Shown: positions 14,831 to 23,504 of the stretch, one piece after another | How the letters are laid out: every line of letters begins with the position of its first letter | Numbering within the stretch: position 1 is the first letter of the stretch | DNA from: Gammaproteobacteria bacterium | GTDB taxonomy: Bacteria; Pseudomonadota; Gammaproteobacteria; Steroidobacterales; Foliamicaceae | Length of the DNA stretch: 41,739 nucleotides | Direction: 5' to 3' | NCBI GenBank assembly: GCA_028821145.1 | Contig: JAPPHC010000069.1 | Coordinates: 698 to 42,436, forward strand | Notes under the pieces: generated by a model | What the model saw: only the letters and a program-made list of their open reading frames with translations | The model's database searches: none | Told to the model about the DNA's origin: nothing | Position numbers and translations under genes: made by a program

Positions 14831-16783
14831 ATGGCGCGCGGCGAGACGCGGGAAACGGACCGGATGAGCGCAGGCGACGCAGCAGAGGCAACACCGACCC
14901 GGGAGCGCGGGCAGTTCTCGCTGCTGCTTTCTCGGCGGTTTTCGCCATTCTTCTTCACACAGGCGTTGGGCGCTTTCAACGACAACGTGTACCGCAACGC
15001 CGTGATCGTGCTGATCGTCTTCGGTGCCGGAGCGGCCAATGCCGACACGTTGGCCAACCTGGGCGCCGGCCTGTTCGCCTTGCCATTCTTCCTTTTCTCG
15101 GCATGGGCCGGCGAACTCGCCGACCACGGCGACAAGGCGGTCCTGGCGCGCCGGATCAAGATAGCCGAAATCTGCATCATGCTGCTGGGCGGCCTGGCGG
15201 TGGCCTCCGGCTCGGTATGGGCGGTAATGGCGGTGCTGTTCCTGACGGGAACGCAATCCACCTTCTTCGGTCCGATCAAGTACGCCATCATCCCCCAGCA
15301 CCTGAGACAGGCGGAACTGGTCGGCGGCAACGGACTGGTGCAGATGGGCACCTTCGTGGCCATTCCCGCCGGACTCGTGCTCGGTGGCGCGCTGGCCGCG
15401 GCGGAACCCGAAGCATCGCGCCCGCTGCTGATCGCCGCCACCGTCGTGGGACTGGCGGCGGCAGGATACCTGGCCAGCCGCTTCATTCCGGCCGCGCCGC
15501 CCGCCCGGGGCGCCGGCAGAATCTGCTGGAATCCCTTCACCGTCGTAGCGCGCATGGCGCGGGCCGCGTCCGCCAAACGTTCGGTGCTGCTTTCGATACT
15601 GGGCATTTCCTGGTTCTGGCTGCTGGGGTCCGTGGTCCTCACACAGATGCCCAATTATGGCAAGGAGGTCCTCAACGCCAACGAAACGGTCACGACCTCG
15701 CTGATGGCGACGCTGGCCGTGGGAATCGGCGTAGGGTCGATGGTGTGCGAATGGCTGTCGGGGCGCCGCGTGGAAATTGGCCTCACGCCCATCGGCAGTC
15801 TCGGTCTGACCGCGTTCGCTGCGCACTTCGCGCTGACGACCATGAATCCGGTTACGCCGGCGGCGGGAATGGTGCAGTTTCTTGGCGCGGGGGGCTGGAA
15901 CACGATGCTCGACCTGTTCCTTATCGGGTTCTTCGGTGGACTGTACGTGGTCCCGATGTTCTCGGTGATCCAGCAGCGCACGCGCCAGGAGACACGCGCC
16001 CGGGTCATTGCGTTCAACAATATCGTCAACGCGCTGTTCATGGTGATCGGGGCGGGGCTGAGCATCCTGGTACTGGTCGTGATGGAAATGAGCATCCCGC
16101 AGTTGTTCCTGGTGCTCGCGGTGGTCAACCTGGGCGTCTCGATGTTCGTCTTCTGGGAAGTCCCGGAGTTCGTTGCGCGCTTCCTGATCTGGTGCCTGAT
16201 GCGCAGCCTTTACCGCCTGCGCTTCCGCAATCTCGACCGCGTGCCCGAACGGGGAGCGGCGGTGCTGGTCTGCAACCACGTGAGCTACGTCGACGCACTG
16301 CTGATCCTGGGCGTGCTTCGCCGGCCCGTGCGCTTCGTCATGATCAGGCGCATCTACGACCTGCCGCTTCTCAATTTCATCTTCCGCAGCGTGCACGCCG
16401 TTCCGATCACGGCGCGCAAGGACGATCCGGAGACCTACCGAAAGGCCTTCGAGTCGCTGACGGAAGCGTTGCGCAACCGCGAGCTGGTGTGCATCTTCCC
16501 GGAAGGGCATATCACCCGCGACGGAAAAATGCACGAGTTCCGCCCCGGAGTGCTCAAGCTGCTGAATCAGGTTCCCGTTCCGGTCATCCCCCTGGCGCTG
16601 CGCGGTTTGTGGGGCAGCCTGTTCTCGCACCAGGGACGGGGCGCGTTCCGCGGAGGTCTGAAGTGGCTGCGGGCGCCGGTCGAACTGCTCGTGGGCAGGC
16701 CGATGGCGCCCGAAGGCATCACGACCGACCAGCTATACGAGGAGGTCGCCCGCCTTCGCGGCGCACGAAAGGCAGAGGCGTGA
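14831..16783 (+). CDS. MFS transporter fused to PlsC-type acyltransferase (LplT-Aas-like)
   Basis: The 650-residue protein has an N-terminal 12-segment MFS domain of the LplT type (FFFTQALGAFNDNVYRNA, FLTGTQSTFFGPIKYAIIPQ) and, from about residue 475, a 1-acylglycerophosphate acyltransferase domain with NHVSYVDAL (H, D catalytic) and FPEGHITRDG. It probably flips lysophospholipids across the inner membrane and re-acylates them. Longer relatives add an acyl-ACP synthetase domain, which is missing here. The start is ATG 14831, or ATG 14864 (MSAGDAAEATP). The 3' end overlaps the convergent DUF1295 gene by 65 bases. Confidence 0.88.
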   Translation: MARGETRETDRMSAGDAAEATPTRERGQFSLLLSRRFSPFFFTQALGAFNDNVYRNAVIVLIVFGAGAANADTLANLGAGLFALPFFLFSAWAGELADHGDKAVLARRIKIAEICIMLLGGLAVASGSVWAVMAVLFLTGTQSTFFGPIKYAIIPQHLRQAELVGGNGLVQMGTFVAIPAGLVLGGALAAAEPEASRPLLIAATVVGLAAAGYLASRFIPAAPPARGAGRICWNPFTVVARMARAASAKRSVLLSILGISWFWLLGSVVLTQMPNYGKEVLNANETVTTSLMATLAVGIGVGSMVCEWLSGRRVEIGLTPIGSLGLTAFAAHFALTTMNPVTPAAGMVQFLGAGGWNTMLDLFLIGFFGGLYVVPMFSVIQQRTRQETRARVIAFNNIVNALFMVIGAGLSILVLVVMEMSIPQLFLVLAVVNLGVSMFVFWEVPEFVARFLIWCLMRSLYRLRFRNLDRVPERGAAVLVCNHVSYVDALLILGVLRRPVRFVMIRRIYDLPLLNFIFRSVHAVPITARKDDPETYRKAFESLTEALRNRELVCIFPEGHITRDGKMHEFRPGVLKLLNQVPVPVIPLALRGLWGSLFSHQGRGAFRGGLKWLRAPVELLVGRPMAPEGITTDQLYEEVARLRGARKAEA

Positions 16784-17591
16784 GGCGGGGCGTGGTGGCC
16801 TGGTAGTCGCGGTAAGAAGGATACTTCGCAAGCGTCAGCGATTCCGTCAGGTGGGTCGAGCCCTGGAAAAGGAGCGTGAGAACCACGAAACCCAGGCCGG
16901 TCCAGTTGAACCACTCCCCGGAGGCGCCCACCGCAAACAGGTAGAACACCCACCACATGCCCATCTCACAGAAGAAATTGGGATGGCGGCAACAGGCGAA
17001 AAGGCCGGTTGTGATGAATTGTCCGGTCACCTCCTCGCCCGCATCGATCTTTCGTTTCTTGCCCTGCTGGAATCTCCACATCTGTTCATCGGCCACCCAT
17101 TCGCCGATGAAAAGCACGACGAAAACCGCGGCGGCGATGCCGTCGAGGAAGGTCAGGGGCGTTTCCCGCCACAGCCAGGCCTGGTGAACGGGTGATGCGA
17201 ACAGCCACACGATCAGCATCTGACCCGGAGCGATAAATACCAGGTTCAGCGCCTGAAATCCGACCGGGCCGATTTTTTCGTGTATCGCCGCCCACCGGTA
17301 GTCCTCGCCGCCTTTGGCAAAGCCGCCTTTGCGCGCGTAGTTGTAGGTCAGCCTCAGACCCCATAGCGTCACCAGGACTGCCATGAGATTCAGGCGGGGC
17401 GAGGAAAAATCCGCGTCCGCCGCAACGATGAGGCAATAGACCGGCGGGCACAGCGACCAGAGCCGGTCGGCCCAGGAGTACTCGCGGGTGATCACCGAGG
17501 CGAGCCAGGCCAGGATGGAGACGATCACGCAAAGATCGAGCGCCGTCCCGTACGGCGTGCCCGTGAGCGGGTGGTGGATGAAATTCAGCAT
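16719..17591 (-). CDS. DUF1295 membrane protein (steroid 5-alpha reductase superfamily)
   Basis: The 290-residue integral membrane protein has about six hydrophobic segments and the DUF1295 marks WGLRLTYNYARKGG, EDYRW, FIGEWVADEQMWRFQ, TTGLFACCRHPNFFCEMGMWW and SLTLAKYPSYRDYQ. Members resemble steroid 5-alpha reductases and isoprenylcysteine methyltransferases, with a nucleotide- or SAM-binding C-terminal site; the substrate is unknown. The start is ATG 17591 with no clear ribosome site; TATTTC lies 6 bases upstream. The 3' end runs 65 bases into the MFS-acyltransferase gene on the other strand. Confidence 0.85.
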   Translation of the reverse strand: MLNFIHHPLTGTPYGTALDLCVIVSILAWLASVITREYSWADRLWSLCPPVYCLIVAADADFSSPRLNLMAVLVTLWGLRLTYNYARKGGFAKGGEDYRWAAIHEKIGPVGFQALNLVFIAPGQMLIVWLFASPVHQAWLWRETPLTFLDGIAAAVFVVLFIGEWVADEQMWRFQQGKKRKIDAGEEVTGQFITTGLFACCRHPNFFCEMGMWWVFYLFAVGASGEWFNWTGLGFVVLTLLFQGSTHLTESLTLAKYPSYRDYQATTPRLTPLPFVRREGGRPPRIAGRS

Positions 17592-17630
17592 GAGTCAGAA
17601 ATAGGCGCTCTCACTTGCATGGAACATCCT

Positions 17631-17679
17631 GGGAGCGAAGGCGTCTCGCCTTCGCGGAGGGCGGGACGCCCTCCCGCCC
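17631..17679. repeat. REP-like double hairpin, copy 3 (intergenic)
   Basis: Two adjacent perfect hairpins are present: GCGAAGGCG-TCT-CGCCTTCGC (17635-17655) and GGAGGGCG-GGA-CGCCCTCC (17656-17674). They are flanked by GGGA on the left and CCCG on the right, as in copy 2. The element sits between the 3' end of the SDR gene and the start of the DUF1295 gene, both on the minus strand, and could act as a transcript-stabilising or attenuating hairpin. Confidence 0.85.
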
Positions 17680-17685
17680 GGGCGT

Positions 17686-18396
17686 TTACCAGGCGACTTC
17701 TTCCCCGAAGCGGTTGATGAACTCTCCCGATCGGGACGACTCAAGCCGCTCGAACAGTTCCTGCTGCATGCGCACGCTTTCGACTGGGTCCACCGGCGCC
17801 TCCGGCCCGCCCAGGTCGGTGCGGCACCAGCCCGGCGCCATGGCGATGACCGTGATGTTCTGCCATTCGATCGCCATGCCCCTGGTCAGCATGTTGAGCG
17901 CCGACTTACTGCTGCGGTAGGCGTAGGCATGTCCCATGGAGTTGTTGGCGATCGATCCCATGTCGCTGGACATGTTCACGAGCAGCGGATTGGCGGCGGC
18001 CTCCAGATGCGGCTTGAAACAGACCGCCACCTTGAACGCCGCCATGACGTTGATTTCGTGCATTTCGCGCCACAGTTCGTAATCCATGCTTTCCAGAGAC
18101 TGGTAATGCATGCCCTCGAATGCCGACTTGGGCCCGTAGGTGCCGGCATTGTTCAGCAGAATGTCCAGCGACTCGCCCGCCATTTCCCCGGCCAGCGTCT
18201 CAATGCGCTCGTGATCCGTAACGTCCAGGGTTACCGTGCGCAGCGAACGGGAACCGTTTGATTCGAGCGCTTTCAGACCCGGCGACGCTTCCGGGTTGCG
18301 GGCCGTGGCAATCACTTCCCAGTCCTTCTCGAGGTACTGCCTGGCGTGCTCCAGGCCCAGACCGCGGGAGGCGCCCGTAATCAGGATGCGTGGCAT
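17686..18396 (-). CDS. Short-chain dehydrogenase/reductase (C-factor-like)
   Basis: The 236-residue Rossmann enzyme has TGASRGLG for NAD(P) binding, the D-V after strand 3 (LDVTDHE), LLNNAGTYG and a catalytic Ser...Tyr-x3-Lys arrangement (NMSSDMGS then YRSSK). A MAPGWCRTDLGGPEAPV segment follows, typical of the C-factor/CsgA group of SDRs. The substrate cannot be inferred. The start is ATG 18396. A TATGCT -10 at 18431-18426 on this strand overlaps the divergent comF -10. Confidence 0.88.
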   Translation of the reverse strand: MPRILITGASRGLGLEHARQYLEKDWEVIATARNPEASPGLKALESNGSRSLRTVTLDVTDHERIETLAGEMAGESLDILLNNAGTYGPKSAFEGMHYQSLESMDYELWREMHEINVMAAFKVAVCFKPHLEAAANPLLVNMSSDMGSIANNSMGHAYAYRSSKSALNMLTRGMAIEWQNITVIAMAPGWCRTDLGGPEAPVDPVESVRMQQELFERLESSRSGEFINRFGEEVAW

Positions 18397-18424
18397 AGGG
18401 ATTCCCGTGCTTTCGTGGGAGAGT

Positions 18425-18431
18425 TAGCATA
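18425..18431. promoter_or_regulatory. Overlapping divergent -10 boxes for comF and the SDR gene
   Basis: On the plus strand, TAGCAT (18425-18430) lies 7 bases before the comF ATG, which has no ribosome site. On the minus strand, TATGCT (18431-18426) lies about 29 bases before the SDR start. Because the hexamers overlap, the two promoters would compete. The -35 boxes are weak. Confidence 0.4.
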
Positions 18432-18437
18432 ACCGCA

Positions 18438-19145
18438 ATGACTCCGGGAAACACTGGCCTGGCGCGCTTTCTCCTGCCCTGGCGTTGCGCGCTGTGCGCC
18501 GGTCGCGCGCGCGATGGCCGGGAATTGTGCGACGAATGCGACGCCGGCCTTCCCCGCGCCGAACAGGCTTGCCCCCGCTGCGGAATCCGCATGGCCCGGA
18601 CCGATGTCACCGGCGTCTGCGGGCGTTGCGCGGTCCGGCCTCCGGACTTTTACCGAATGGTGGCTCCGCTTGCCTACGACTATCCGGTGGACCGACTGCT
18701 CCTGGGGCTGAAATTCGGCCGCCGGATGCACCTGGCGCGGGCGCTCGGCCAGGCCATTGCCGAGGGCGTTCGCTCGCAGGTCGAGCAGGGCGTTCTGGAA
18801 ATGCCCGAGGCGCTGGCCCCCGTTCCGCTGCACCCGCGGCGGCTGGCAAAGCGCGGTTTCAACCAGGCGGAGGAAATCGCCCGCCTGATCGCGCGCGAAA
18901 TCGGCGTGCCGATGCTGCCGGACATCTGCCGCCGGGTCCGGCACACGCGCATGCAGAGCCGCCTCAGCGACGAGGAACGCCGCCTGAACGTCGCGGGAGC
19001 TTTTGCGTGCGCGCAGTCGCCGCTCCGGCCGGCGATAGTGGACGACGTCGTTACGACGGGGGCAACGGTTGACGCGATGGCCGCGGCGCTCATCGCCGCC
19101 GGCGCCGAGCGCGTGCAGGTATGGGCGGCGGCAAGGGCCGGGTGA
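18438..19145 (+). CDS. ComF-family phosphoribosyltransferase-like protein
   Basis: The 235-residue protein has an N-terminal zinc ribbon with four CxxC-type pairs (CALC, CDEC, CPRC, CGRC, residues about 17-62) and a C-terminal phosphoribosyltransferase fold with the PRPP-binding stretch AIVDDVVTTGAT. The family includes ComF/GntX, linked to DNA uptake and single-strand DNA handling in competent bacteria, though enzymatic activity is unproven. KRGFNQAEEIAR is also characteristic. The start is ATG 18438, probably on a leaderless mRNA. It is about 130 bases upstream of putA. Confidence 0.9.
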   Translation: MTPGNTGLARFLLPWRCALCAGRARDGRELCDECDAGLPRAEQACPRCGIRMARTDVTGVCGRCAVRPPDFYRMVAPLAYDYPVDRLLLGLKFGRRMHLARALGQAIAEGVRSQVEQGVLEMPEALAPVPLHPRRLAKRGFNQAEEIARLIAREIGVPMLPDICRRVRHTRMQSRLSDEERRLNVAGAFACAQSPLRPAIVDDVVTTGATVDAMAAALIAAGAERVQVWAAARAG

Positions 19146-19274
19146 CGGCCTTCTTCGGAACCGGACGCTGAACCGGGCGGGAAGGGCGCGCGCATACTAC
19201 TCTTTACGGCGGGCCGAAAGTGGCGAAAAAAGTGGTGAAATAGGCAACCAGGAACGAACACGAAGAGATGTGAG

Positions 19275-22200
19275 ATGAGCAGCGCACTGAATCGAATCGA
19301 CAAACACAAGTTTGCGCCGGAAATCCCGCTCGTAAGGCGGCTGGCGGAAGAATTCACCCTCGACCGGGACACCCGCCGGGCCATCGTCGAACAGGCCGCG
19401 GAACTGGTGCGCCGCGTGCGCACTTCGCCGAAAGGCCCCACGATGCTGGACGCGTTCCTGAACGAGTTCGGGCTGCACAACGACGAGGGCGTGGCGCTGA
19501 TGTGCCTGGCCGAATCCCTGCTGCGGGTGCCCGACCCGCAAACCGCCGACGAACTGATTGCCGACAAGCTGGGCCCGGCGCACTGGGACGAGCACCTGGG
19601 GCATTCGAGCTCGTTGCTGGTGAACGCCTCCACCTGGGCGCTGATGCTTACCGGCCGCGCCGTGTCCATGCGCCGCTTCGAAGGCCAGTCGGGCGGAGCA
19701 GTTCTGCAGTCGCTGGCGGGGCGTCTCGGCGAACCGGTCATCCGCGGGGCCGTGCGGCAGGCCATGAGCATCCTCGGCCAGGAGTTCGTGATGGGCGAGA
19801 CCATGGAGGAGGCCGTCAAGCGCGCCTACAGGCTTGACAGCAGCGTCGAGTACTCGTTCGACATTCTGGGCGAGGGGGCGCGCACCGCCGAGGTGGCCGA
19901 AGAATATTTCCGGGGCTACTGCAAGGCCATTCCGATGGTGGGCGAACGGCAGCCTGCCAGGACCGGTAGGCGCTGCGGCATGTCGATCAAGCTGACCGCG
20001 CTGCATCCGCGCTACGACGCCCGGCAGTCAGCCCGGATCCACGAGGAAATGTATCCGAGGCTGCTCAAGCTGTGCGAGCTCGCGCGCGAGCACGACATCC
20101 CCCTTTGCCTGGACGCCGAGGAAGCCGACCGGCTGATCCTGTCGCTGGAACTGACCGAGCGCCTGTGCGGGGAGGCCTCGTTGCGCGGCTGGAACGGGCT
20201 GGGACTGGCCGTACAGGGCTACGGCAAGCGGGCCAAGCGGGTGATCCAATGGCTAAGCGAACTGGCGCAAACCACCCGGCGGCAGATTTCCGTTCGGCTG
20301 GTCAAGGGCGCCTACTGGGACGCCGAGATCAAGCGCGCCCAGATCGCCGGCATGCCGGATTACCCCGTGTTCACGGCCAAGGAAAACACCGACACGGCCT
20401 ATCTTTCCTGCGCCGAGGCCATGCTGGCCGAGCGCCCGCACCTGTTCTGCGCCTTCGCCACCCACAACGCCCACACGCTCACCACGGTGCTCGCCCTTAC
20501 GGAAGGAGACCGCTCGAACATTGAACTGCAGCGCATCCACGGGATGGGAGAGCGGCTGCACGAAACCGCGCGCGAGATGTTCGACGACTTTCCGCCCGTT
20601 CGTGTCTATGCGCCGGCCGGCCTCTACGAAGACCTGCTCGCCTACCTGGTCCGGCGACTGCTGGAAAACGGCGCCAACTCCAGTTTCGTCAACCGGCTCT
20701 ACGACGAGGAGCTTGCGCCGGAGGCCATCGTGTCCGACCCGATCGAAATCTCGCTGGCCCGAACCTCCTCGACCCTGCCGACGCCCAACCTGCTGTACGG
20801 AGCGGACCGCCCTAACTCGACCGGCTGCGACCTGGCCTCGCAAACCGCGCTGGGGCGTTTTTCGGCACTCCTTTCGGAACGGGCCGACATACCGGAACCG
20901 CGAGCCGTGGACCCGACTTCCGGAGAGATCGACATCTGGGTCAAGAGCGCTACCGAAGCCCAGCCGGCCTGGGACGCGCTGGGCGGAAGACGCCGCGCCA
21001 ACATATTGAGGACGGCGGCGGATGCGCTGGAGGAAGGGCGCGACGAATTCTTCCGCGTGTTGGCCGGCGAGGCCGGCAAGACGGTGGACGACGCAGTAGC
21101 GGAAGTGCGCGAGGCGGTGGATTTCATGCGCTATTACGCCTGCCAGGCGGAACGCGACTTCGAGACGCCCCTGCCCCAGGACGGGCCCACCGGAGAATCG
21201 AACGACTTGAGCCTGCACGGCCGCGGCGTGTTCGTGTGCATCAGCCCCTGGAACTTCCCGCTGGCGATCTTCCTGGGCCAGGTGTCCGCCGCCCTGCTGG
21301 CAGGCAACGCCGTGCTGGCCAAGCCCGCCGAGCAGACCCCGCGCATCGCGAAAATGGCCGTGGATCTGCTGCACGCCGCCGGCGTCCCCGAGGACGTACT
21401 CAGGCTGGTGGCCGGCGCCGGGGACGTCGGGGCGGCGCTGGTCAATCACCCCGGCATCGCCGGCGTGGCGTTCACCGGCGGCACGGACACGGCGGCGCGT
21501 ATTCAGTCCGCCCTGGCCGGCAAGTCCAACCGCCCCATCGTGCCCTTCATCGCCGAGACCGGCGGTCAGAACGTGATGATCGCGGACTCGTCGGCCCTGA
21601 TCGAACAGACGACCGACGACGCCATCCGATCGGCGTTCCTGAGCGCCGGCCAGCGCTGCTCCGCTCTGCGGGTGCTGTGCGTGCAGGACGAGGTGGCCGG
21701 CACGCTGCTGGATTCGATTCGCGGCGCCGCGGCCGAGCTCGCGATCGGCGATCCCCACGACACGTCCACCGACATCGGCCCGATCATCGATCAGCCCTCC
21801 CTGGATCGGATTCAGGCGCACATCGAGCACATGCGTTCGCTCGGCTGCGAAGTCTGGACCGGAGGCCGCTTCGACGAATCGCTGATGGGCCCGTACATCC
21901 GCCCGCACACCATCGAACTGGAGAGCCTGGCGCAACTCGAGGGCGAGTGCTTCGGCCCCGTCATGCACGTGCTGCGCTTCAACGCCGCCGACCTGGCCGG
22001 GCTGGTGGACTCGATCAACCGCCTCGAATTCGGCCTCACGCTGGGCATCCAGAGCCGTATCGACGCCCGCGTGAACGAGGTCATCGCGCGCGCGCGCGTG
22101 GGGAACATATATGTAAACCGCGACATGGTCGGCGCCGTGGTGGGCGTGCAGCCCTTCGGCGGCATGGGCCTGTCCGGCACCGGCCCCAAGGCCGGCGGCC

Positions 22201-22298
22201 CCCACTACCTGCACCGCTACGCCGTGGAAAAAACCATCACCATCAACACCACCGCCAAAGGCGGCAACGTAGAGCTGCTCCGCTCCGTAAGCACCTGA
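19275..22298 (+). CDS. putA: Bifunctional proline dehydrogenase / delta-1-pyrroline-5-carboxylate dehydrogenase
   Basis: The 1007-residue enzyme converts proline to glutamate, passing electrons to the quinone pool (FAD domain) and NAD+ (aldehyde dehydrogenase domain). The N-terminal half has the proline dehydrogenase barrel (MSIKLTALHPRYD, LCLDAEEADRL, RLVKGAYWDAEIKRAQ). The C-terminal half has SPWNFPLAIFLGQ, ETGGQNVMI (general base Glu) and GQRCSALR (nucleophile Cys near 794). It lacks the ribbon-helix-helix DNA-binding domain of E. coli PutA (1320 residues), so it cannot repress its own gene. The length fits the minimal type A PutA. The start is ATG 19275; the leader of 130 bases has a purine-rich GAAGAGATGTGAG before it. 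Confidence 0.96.
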   Translation: MSSALNRIDKHKFAPEIPLVRRLAEEFTLDRDTRRAIVEQAAELVRRVRTSPKGPTMLDAFLNEFGLHNDEGVALMCLAESLLRVPDPQTADELIADKLGPAHWDEHLGHSSSLLVNASTWALMLTGRAVSMRRFEGQSGGAVLQSLAGRLGEPVIRGAVRQAMSILGQEFVMGETMEEAVKRAYRLDSSVEYSFDILGEGARTAEVAEEYFRGYCKAIPMVGERQPARTGRRCGMSIKLTALHPRYDARQSARIHEEMYPRLLKLCELAREHDIPLCLDAEEADRLILSLELTERLCGEASLRGWNGLGLAVQGYGKRAKRVIQWLSELAQTTRRQISVRLVKGAYWDAEIKRAQIAGMPDYPVFTAKENTDTAYLSCAEAMLAERPHLFCAFATHNAHTLTTVLALTEGDRSNIELQRIHGMGERLHETAREMFDDFPPVRVYAPAGLYEDLLAYLVRRLLENGANSSFVNRLYDEELAPEAIVSDPIEISLARTSSTLPTPNLLYGADRPNSTGCDLASQTALGRFSALLSERADIPEPRAVDPTSGEIDIWVKSATEAQPAWDALGGRRRANILRTAADALEEGRDEFFRVLAGEAGKTVDDAVAEVREAVDFMRYYACQAERDFETPLPQDGPTGESNDLSLHGRGVFVCISPWNFPLAIFLGQVSAALLAGNAVLAKPAEQTPRIAKMAVDLLHAAGVPEDVLRLVAGAGDVGAALVNHPGIAGVAFTGGTDTAARIQSALAGKSNRPIVPFIAETGGQNVMIADSSALIEQTTDDAIRSAFLSAGQRCSALRVLCVQDEVAGTLLDSIRGAAAELAIGDPHDTSTDIGPIIDQPSLDRIQAHIEHMRSLGCEVWTGGRFDESLMGPYIRPHTIELESLAQLEGECFGPVMHVLRFNAADLAGLVDSINRLEFGLTLGIQSRIDARVNEVIARARVGNIYVNRDMVGAVVGVQPFGGMGLSGTGPKAGGPHYLHRYAVEKTITINTTAKGGNVELLRSVST

Positions 22299-22356
22299 CG
22301 TATTTCTATACAGATGCGCTCATATTGCGACTTGCTCGTCATCCCCTTCCGGAAGC

Positions 22357-22362
22357 TACAAT
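22357..22362 (+). promoter_or_regulatory. Possible -10 box for the DUF1640-like gene
   Basis: TACAAT is separated by 7 bases from the ATG at 22370, and no Shine-Dalgarno lies in between. TTGCTC at 22332-22337 is a possible -35 with a long 19-base spacer. The arrangement predicts a leaderless transcript. Confidence 0.4.
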
Positions 22363-22369
22363 TCCAACC

Positions 22370-22624
22370 ATGGCTGCCGCCGCTTTCGATACCTTTCAAG
22401 CCGCGCGGGCGCTCGAATCCGCGGGTGTGGAGCGCGCCCAGGCGGAAGCCATCGCCGGAGCGATACAGCACCGCCAGGACTACGCAACAAAGTCAGATCT
22501 CGCGAAGCTGGGTAGCGAGCTGCGGGCCGAAATGGCCGCTCTTGAAGCACGTTTGACCAATCGCTTCTACGCTGCCACCGTCGGACTGGCCGCGACGGTT
22601 GCGGCATTTGGTCTGTTTACCTAG
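22370..22624 (+). CDS. Small coiled-coil membrane protein, DUF1640-like
   Basis: The 84-residue product resembles the C-terminal region of DUF1640/CCDC90 proteins. It has FDTFQAARALESAGVERAQAEAIAGAI at the N-terminus, an ATKSDLAKLGSELRAEMAALEARLT coiled coil, and a single C-terminal transmembrane helix (FYAATVGLAATVAAFGLF). Bacterial members are small anchored coiled-coil proteins of unknown role, often near mobile or toxin genes; the eukaryotic relative regulates the mitochondrial calcium uniporter. It follows putA by 71 bases but has its own promoter-like hexamer. Confidence 0.7.
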   Translation: MAAAAFDTFQAARALESAGVERAQAEAIAGAIQHRQDYATKSDLAKLGSELRAEMAALEARLTNRFYAATVGLAATVAAFGLFT

Positions 22625-22633
22625 CCTCGCCGT

Positions 22634-22861
22634 TCAGGCTTCTGACAGTTCGATTATTTCCAGGCTGTCTTCCATTCGCCTTAGCCCGCAGCGCAGCGAG
22701 CGCACCTGATTGTCGAGCTTGTCCAATTCGTCACGGAAATCCTCCACGAGCTGGCCCATCATTTCGGAATCAGGTTGCAGTTCCTTGCGTTCCGTGTAGA
22801 ACGTCTTCTTCGTATCGTCCAGCTGCATCCCGATATCCTGCAAGGTAAGTTGAATCTCCAT
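22634..22861 (-). CDS. Hypothetical small coiled-coil protein
   Basis: No family is recognised. The 75-residue protein (MEIQLTLQDIGMQLDDTKKT...) is acidic, soluble and almost wholly helical, with a heptad-like stretch from residue 35 (MGQLVEDFRDELDKLDNQV) to the end. ATG 22861 is chosen because GGGGAGGG lies 9 bases upstream; an in-frame ATG at 22912 has none. It converges with the DUF1640-like gene, 9 bases apart, and the two small coiled-coil proteins may be unrelated. The 232 bases to the next gene hold nothing I can name and look lower in GC. Confidence 0.55.
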   Translation of the reverse strand: MEIQLTLQDIGMQLDDTKKTFYTERKELQPDSEMMGQLVEDFRDELDKLDNQVRSLRCGLRRMEDSLEIIELSEA

Positions 22862-23093
22862 CTCTTGTTCCCTCCCCGGAACTTCCTCACCGCCCGGATG
22901 GCGGTTCTCCATTCAAGACAAATTCTCTGCGAATGCGCGCTGTTGAACAAGCAGGCGCGCATGGCCAACACTTGTCGCTGCATGCTATTGTCAGGAAACG
23001 TCTTGCGTGTCGCCTGTGGTTACTGCAGGCTTCTTGTAGGCGGCCTTAGACCAACAGCAAGAATCAAGAACAAGCCTTTTCATCCGGCGAAAT

Positions 23094-23504
23094 ATGCCAA
23101 CCGAATTAGAGTCCGGCCATTCCAACAATAGTCCGGGGAACATCTCAGCCACGGCTCAATCCGAGAGCTTCAAGGTGCGCGATGTCGTGGCGGCGTACAA
23201 CACCAATGCGCCGGAGCTCTTCGACGGCTACGAACGAATTCCGTTTGGAAGCGTGCATCGGCAGGTTGCGGACCTGTTGCCTGAGTCTTGCGGCAATGTG
23301 CTGGACGTGGGCGCGGGAAGCGGACGGGATGCCGCCTGGTTTGCGGAGCAGGGCCATAGCGTCGTAGCCGTCGAGCCTTCTTCCGGGATGCGGGAAGCGG
23401 GCAGCGCGCAACACAAGTCTTCAAAGATTCGCTGGCTCGATGACCGGCTCCCGGCGCTCGACAAGTTGCTCGAACCAAATCCTCTTTCGACCTCGTTTGG
23501 GTAA
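23094..23504 (+). CDS. Methyltransferase-HNH fusion, N-terminal part (frameshifted)
   Basis: This frame encodes the start of a class I SAM-dependent methyltransferase: AAYNTNAPELFDGYERIPFG, then motif I VLDVGAGSGRDAAWFAEQG and the acidic VVAVEPSSGM. Residues after about 130 are out of frame and a stop comes at 23502. The correct continuation (FDLVWVSAVWHHLPASQRH) begins in the -1 frame at 23486. A single missing base near 23475-23490 would explain this. The ATG at 23094 has no ribosome site. The methyltransferase is of the small-molecule type, without a DPPY-like DNA-methylase motif. Base composition is lower in GC than the neighbours. Confidence 0.7.
   Translation: MPTELESGHSNNSPGNISATAQSESFKVRDVVAAYNTNAPELFDGYERIPFGSVHRQVADLLPESCGNVLDVGAGSGRDAAWFAEQGHSVVAVEPSSGMREAGSAQHKSSKIRWLDDRLPALDKLLEPNPLSTSFG

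Noticed and set aside
14786-16630. 614-codon minus-strand frame opposite the MFS-acyltransferase gene
   Set aside because: It is a shadow frame; its His, Gln and Arg-rich product has no domain, and the plus strand encodes clear MFS and PlsC motifs.
17631-17679. REP-like copies 3 and 4 as simple intrinsic terminators
   Set aside because: The hairpins have no following T tract, and the same sequence occurs inside the modA and modC coding regions, so termination cannot be their main role.
20253-22214. 653-codon open frame on the minus strand inside putA
   Set aside because: Its composition is His, Gly, Val and Arg-rich, as expected for the reverse of GC-rich coding sequence. putA motifs cover the other strand completely.
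23475-23490. Programmed -1 ribosomal frameshift in the methyltransferase-HNH gene
   Set aside because: No X-XXY-YYZ slippery heptamer is in frame (codons are CCA AAT CCT CTT TCG), and no stem-loop is obvious. A mutation or sequencing error is simpler.
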